Translations under genes and position numbers: made by a program
The notes under the pieces: generated by a model
What the model saw: only the letters and a program-made list of their open reading frames with translations
Database searches by the model: none
What the model was told of the DNA's origin: nothing
In this document: piece after piece, positions 62,315 through 64,000 of the stretch
Layout of the letters: the number at the start of each line of letters is the position of its first letter
Numbering within the stretch: position 1 is the first letter of the stretch
NCBI RefSeq assembly: GCF_018424605.1
Contig: NZ_QTKT01000008.1
Coordinates: 1-64,000 of the forward strand
Length of the DNA: 64,000 nucleotides
Reading direction: 5' to 3'
Origin: Marinobacter lipolyticus
GTDB lineage: Bacteria; Pseudomonadota; Gammaproteobacteria; Pseudomonadales; Oleiphilaceae

Positions 62315-64000
62315 TTACTGGATCAGGTCGCTCTTGATGATCTTCGGGGTGATGAAGATCAACAGCTCACTGCGCTCGTCGATACGTTCGGTGCGCTTGA
62401 ACAGTCGACCCAGGTAGGGAATATCGCCCAGGAACGGGGTCTTGGTGGTCTGCGTTGCCACTTCGGACTGGAAAATACCACCGAGCACAACCGTTTCACC
62501 GTTGCCCACCAGCACCTGAGTGGTCACCTCGTTGGTGTTGATGGCCGGAATGCCTGCGGTGACCTCACCGCGGGAATCCTGGTTCACCACCAGATCCATG
62601 ATGATCTTGTCATCCGGAGTGATTTGCGGCGTCACTTCCAGTGACAGCGCGGCCTCTTTGAACGATACCGAGGTAGCACCGCTGGAGGAGGCTTCCTGGT
62701 AAGGAATCTCTTCACCGGATTTGATCTTGGCAGTCTGGCGATCGGCGGTTACCACTCGCGGCTGGGAGACCACCTCCGCCTGGCCGTCAGTTTCCAGAGC
62801 CGAGAGCTCCAGATCGACGAGGAAGTCATCACTGCCCCAGCCAATGGCAAAGGAGGATGCGCCATCGCCGGTCACGCCCAGATCCACTGCCAGCGCACCC
62901 GGGAAGGTAATGGCAGTGGCATTGCCATCCTGAGAGGCCTGGCGACCTTCTTCCACCGCACCTTGTGAGCCACCGATAGAGACTACGTTGTCACCGCGCA
63001 CATCGTAAGCTGCGCCACCCCAGCGAATACCGAGGTTTTCGGCGACGTTGGTCTGCGCCCTGACGATCCGGGCTTCGATGGACACCTGGCGTACGGCTAC
63101 GTCCCAGGTAGACACCAGACGGCGAATCTCTTCGAGCTTCTCGTTGGTTTCACGCACACTGATGGTGTTGGTACGGGCATCGGAAGAGACGAAGCCGCGG
63201 GAGGAAATCAGCTCTTCATCCGCCTGAATCAACGCGACAATGTCCGCCGCCTTGGCGTAGTTGACCTGAATGATATCGAGGCGTACCGGCGCCAGCTCGG
63301 CAATCTGCTTACTGGTTTCCAGCTCCAGCTTCTCGCGGGCAGCGATCTCGTCGGCCGGAGCAACCAGCAGCACGTTACCGATCTGACGCTTGTCCAGACC
63401 CTTGGTCTTCAGAATCAGGTCAAGGGCCTGATCCCAGGGGACGTTCTGCAGGCGCAGGGTAATGCTACCGCTCACCGTGTCACTGGCCACCAGGTTGAGC
63501 CCGGTGAAGTCAGCGATCAGCTGCAGTACGGAGCGCACTTCGATGTCCTGGAAGTTCAGTGACAGCTTGTCGCCGGTGTACGGGAACTTCTCTTCCCGGC
63601 GTTCTTCCGCTTCCTGCTCGGAGAGCTTCTCAACGCTGACGGTGAACTGCGAACCGGACTGATACGCGATGTAGTCGTAGTTGCCTTCCGGACGGATTTC
63701 GACCACGGCGTTGCCGTCTTCAACAAAGGTATCGATGCGGGTTACTGGTGTCGCGAAGTCGGTTACGTCCAGGCGACGACGCAGGTTCTCCGGCACTCGG
63801 GTACCTTCCATGGTGAGGCGGATCTTGCCACCCAGTTCGGAAAGGTCCACCGGGATACTGGAGCGCGCCAGGTCCACGATGACCCGGCCCTCGCCATCCT
63901 TGCCACGACGGAAGTCCACCCCGGTCAGGGAATCGCCACCGCCAGAAGACATTGAGGACGAGGAGGAAGAACCGCTCTGGCTCGCTGCCATTGAGGTGCC
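62315..64000 (-). CDS. pilQ: Type IV pilus secretin PilQ (N-terminus outside the window)
   Basis: Outer-membrane secretin through which the pilus passes. The visible 560 or so residues run from a Ser/Gly-rich stretch (SSSSSSMSSGGG) through the second AMIN-type peptidoglycan-binding domain (VDFRRGKDGEGRVIVDLA), the STN/N0 domain, the secretin N domain, and the C-terminal secretin pore (VVSQPRVVTADRQTAKIKSG, VLGGIFQ, PFLGDIPYLGRLFK). The reading frame is open to the window edge, so the start lies beyond 64000. Expected upstream genes are pilM, pilN, pilO and pilP. Confidence 0.97.
   Translation of the reverse strand, partial: GTSMAASQSGSSSSSSMSSGGGDSLTGVDFRRGKDGEGRVIVDLARSSIPVDLSELGGKIRLTMEGTRVPENLRRRLDVTDFATPVTRIDTFVEDGNAVVEIRPEGNYDYIAYQSGSQFTVSVEKLSEQEAEERREEKFPYTGDKLSLNFQDIEVRSVLQLIADFTGLNLVASDTVSGSITLRLQNVPWDQALDLILKTKGLDKRQIGNVLLVAPADEIAAREKLELETSKQIAELAPVRLDIIQVNYAKAADIVALIQADEELISSRGFVSSDARTNTISVRETNEKLEEIRRLVSTWDVAVRQVSIEARIVRAQTNVAENLGIRWGGAAYDVRGDNVVSIGGSQGAVEEGRQASQDGNATAITFPGALAVDLGVTGDGASSFAIGWGSDDFLVDLELSALETDGQAEVVSQPRVVTADRQTAKIKSGEEIPYQEASSSGATSVSFKEAALSLEVTPQITPDDKIIMDLVVNQDSRGEVTAGIPAINTNEVTTQVLVGNGETVVLGGIFQSEVATQTTKTPFLGDIPYLGRLFKRTERIDERSELLIFITPKIIKSDLIQ

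Overview
The window looks like a stretch of core chromosome from a Marinobacter-like marine gammaproteobacterium. This rests on gene order seen here and remembered gene orders, not on a database search. Supporting points are the ilvI-ilvN-ilvC-pssA order, the pilS-pilR/minor-pilin/ispH-lspA-ileS-ribF-murJ order, the pilQ-aroK-aroB-damX-like-gltB-gltD-hemE order, and a wax ester synthase/diacylglycerol acyltransferase (WS/DGAT) family gene. The DNA is GC-rich. I see no prophage, insertion sequence, CRISPR array or tRNA. Accessory signal is confined to small intergenic repeats.

Layout. 1-618: first bases of a leftward 16S rRNA gene with its boxA leader and three tandem strong promoters. 619-4850: leftward ilvI-ilvN-ilvC-pssA (branched-chain amino acids, then phosphatidylserine synthesis). 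5345-12996: a DUF4124 protein, clpB with a heat-shock promoter, pgeF-rluD, bamD and nadE. 13083-23479: type IV pilus block, with pilS-pilR and a fimT-like pseudopilin rightward, then fimU-pilV-pilW-pilX-pilY1-pilE leftward. 23629-31060: murJ-ribF-ileS-lspA-fkpB-ispH, leftward. 31341-35982: rpsT, proB, obgE, rpmA-rplU and ispB. 35987-40787: glutathionyl-hydroquinone reductase with a divergent LysR regulator, a WS/DGAT acyltransferase, a DUF2057 lipoprotein and a small DUF6316-like protein. 40819-47452: leftward glyA-nrdR-ribD-ribB-ribH-nusB-thiL-pgpA. 47830-50867: ettA-radA. 50931-58772: a PilZ protein, hemE and gltBD. 59008-64000: leftward pilQ (cut by the window edge), aroK, aroB and a DamX-like AAA/SPOR protein.

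How the genes work together. The pilus genes give a two-component switch (PilS/PilR), the minor-pilin priming and tip complex (FimU, PilV, PilW, PilX, PilE, PilY1) and the outer-membrane secretin (PilQ). The rib cluster supplies flavin intermediates and RibF makes FMN/FAD. However, ribE is absent from the cluster, and the RibA-like half of RibB lacks its zinc cysteines. LspA, BamD, MurJ, IspB, IspH and DamX serve the envelope.

Most notable non-coding signals. Two intergenic elements (47672-47775 and 51494-51599) share one architecture: 26-bp outer arms with one mismatch each, enclosing two small hairpins. All four hairpin loops read A-G/T-GGA-T/C closed by a C-G pair, which strongly resembles the CsrA/RsmA RNA recognition site. 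Others are the triple rRNA promoter array, a perfect palindrome inside the likely gltB promoter, paired inverted repeats ahead of ilvI, and a 15-copy hexanucleotide repeat encoding a Glu-Pro spacer.
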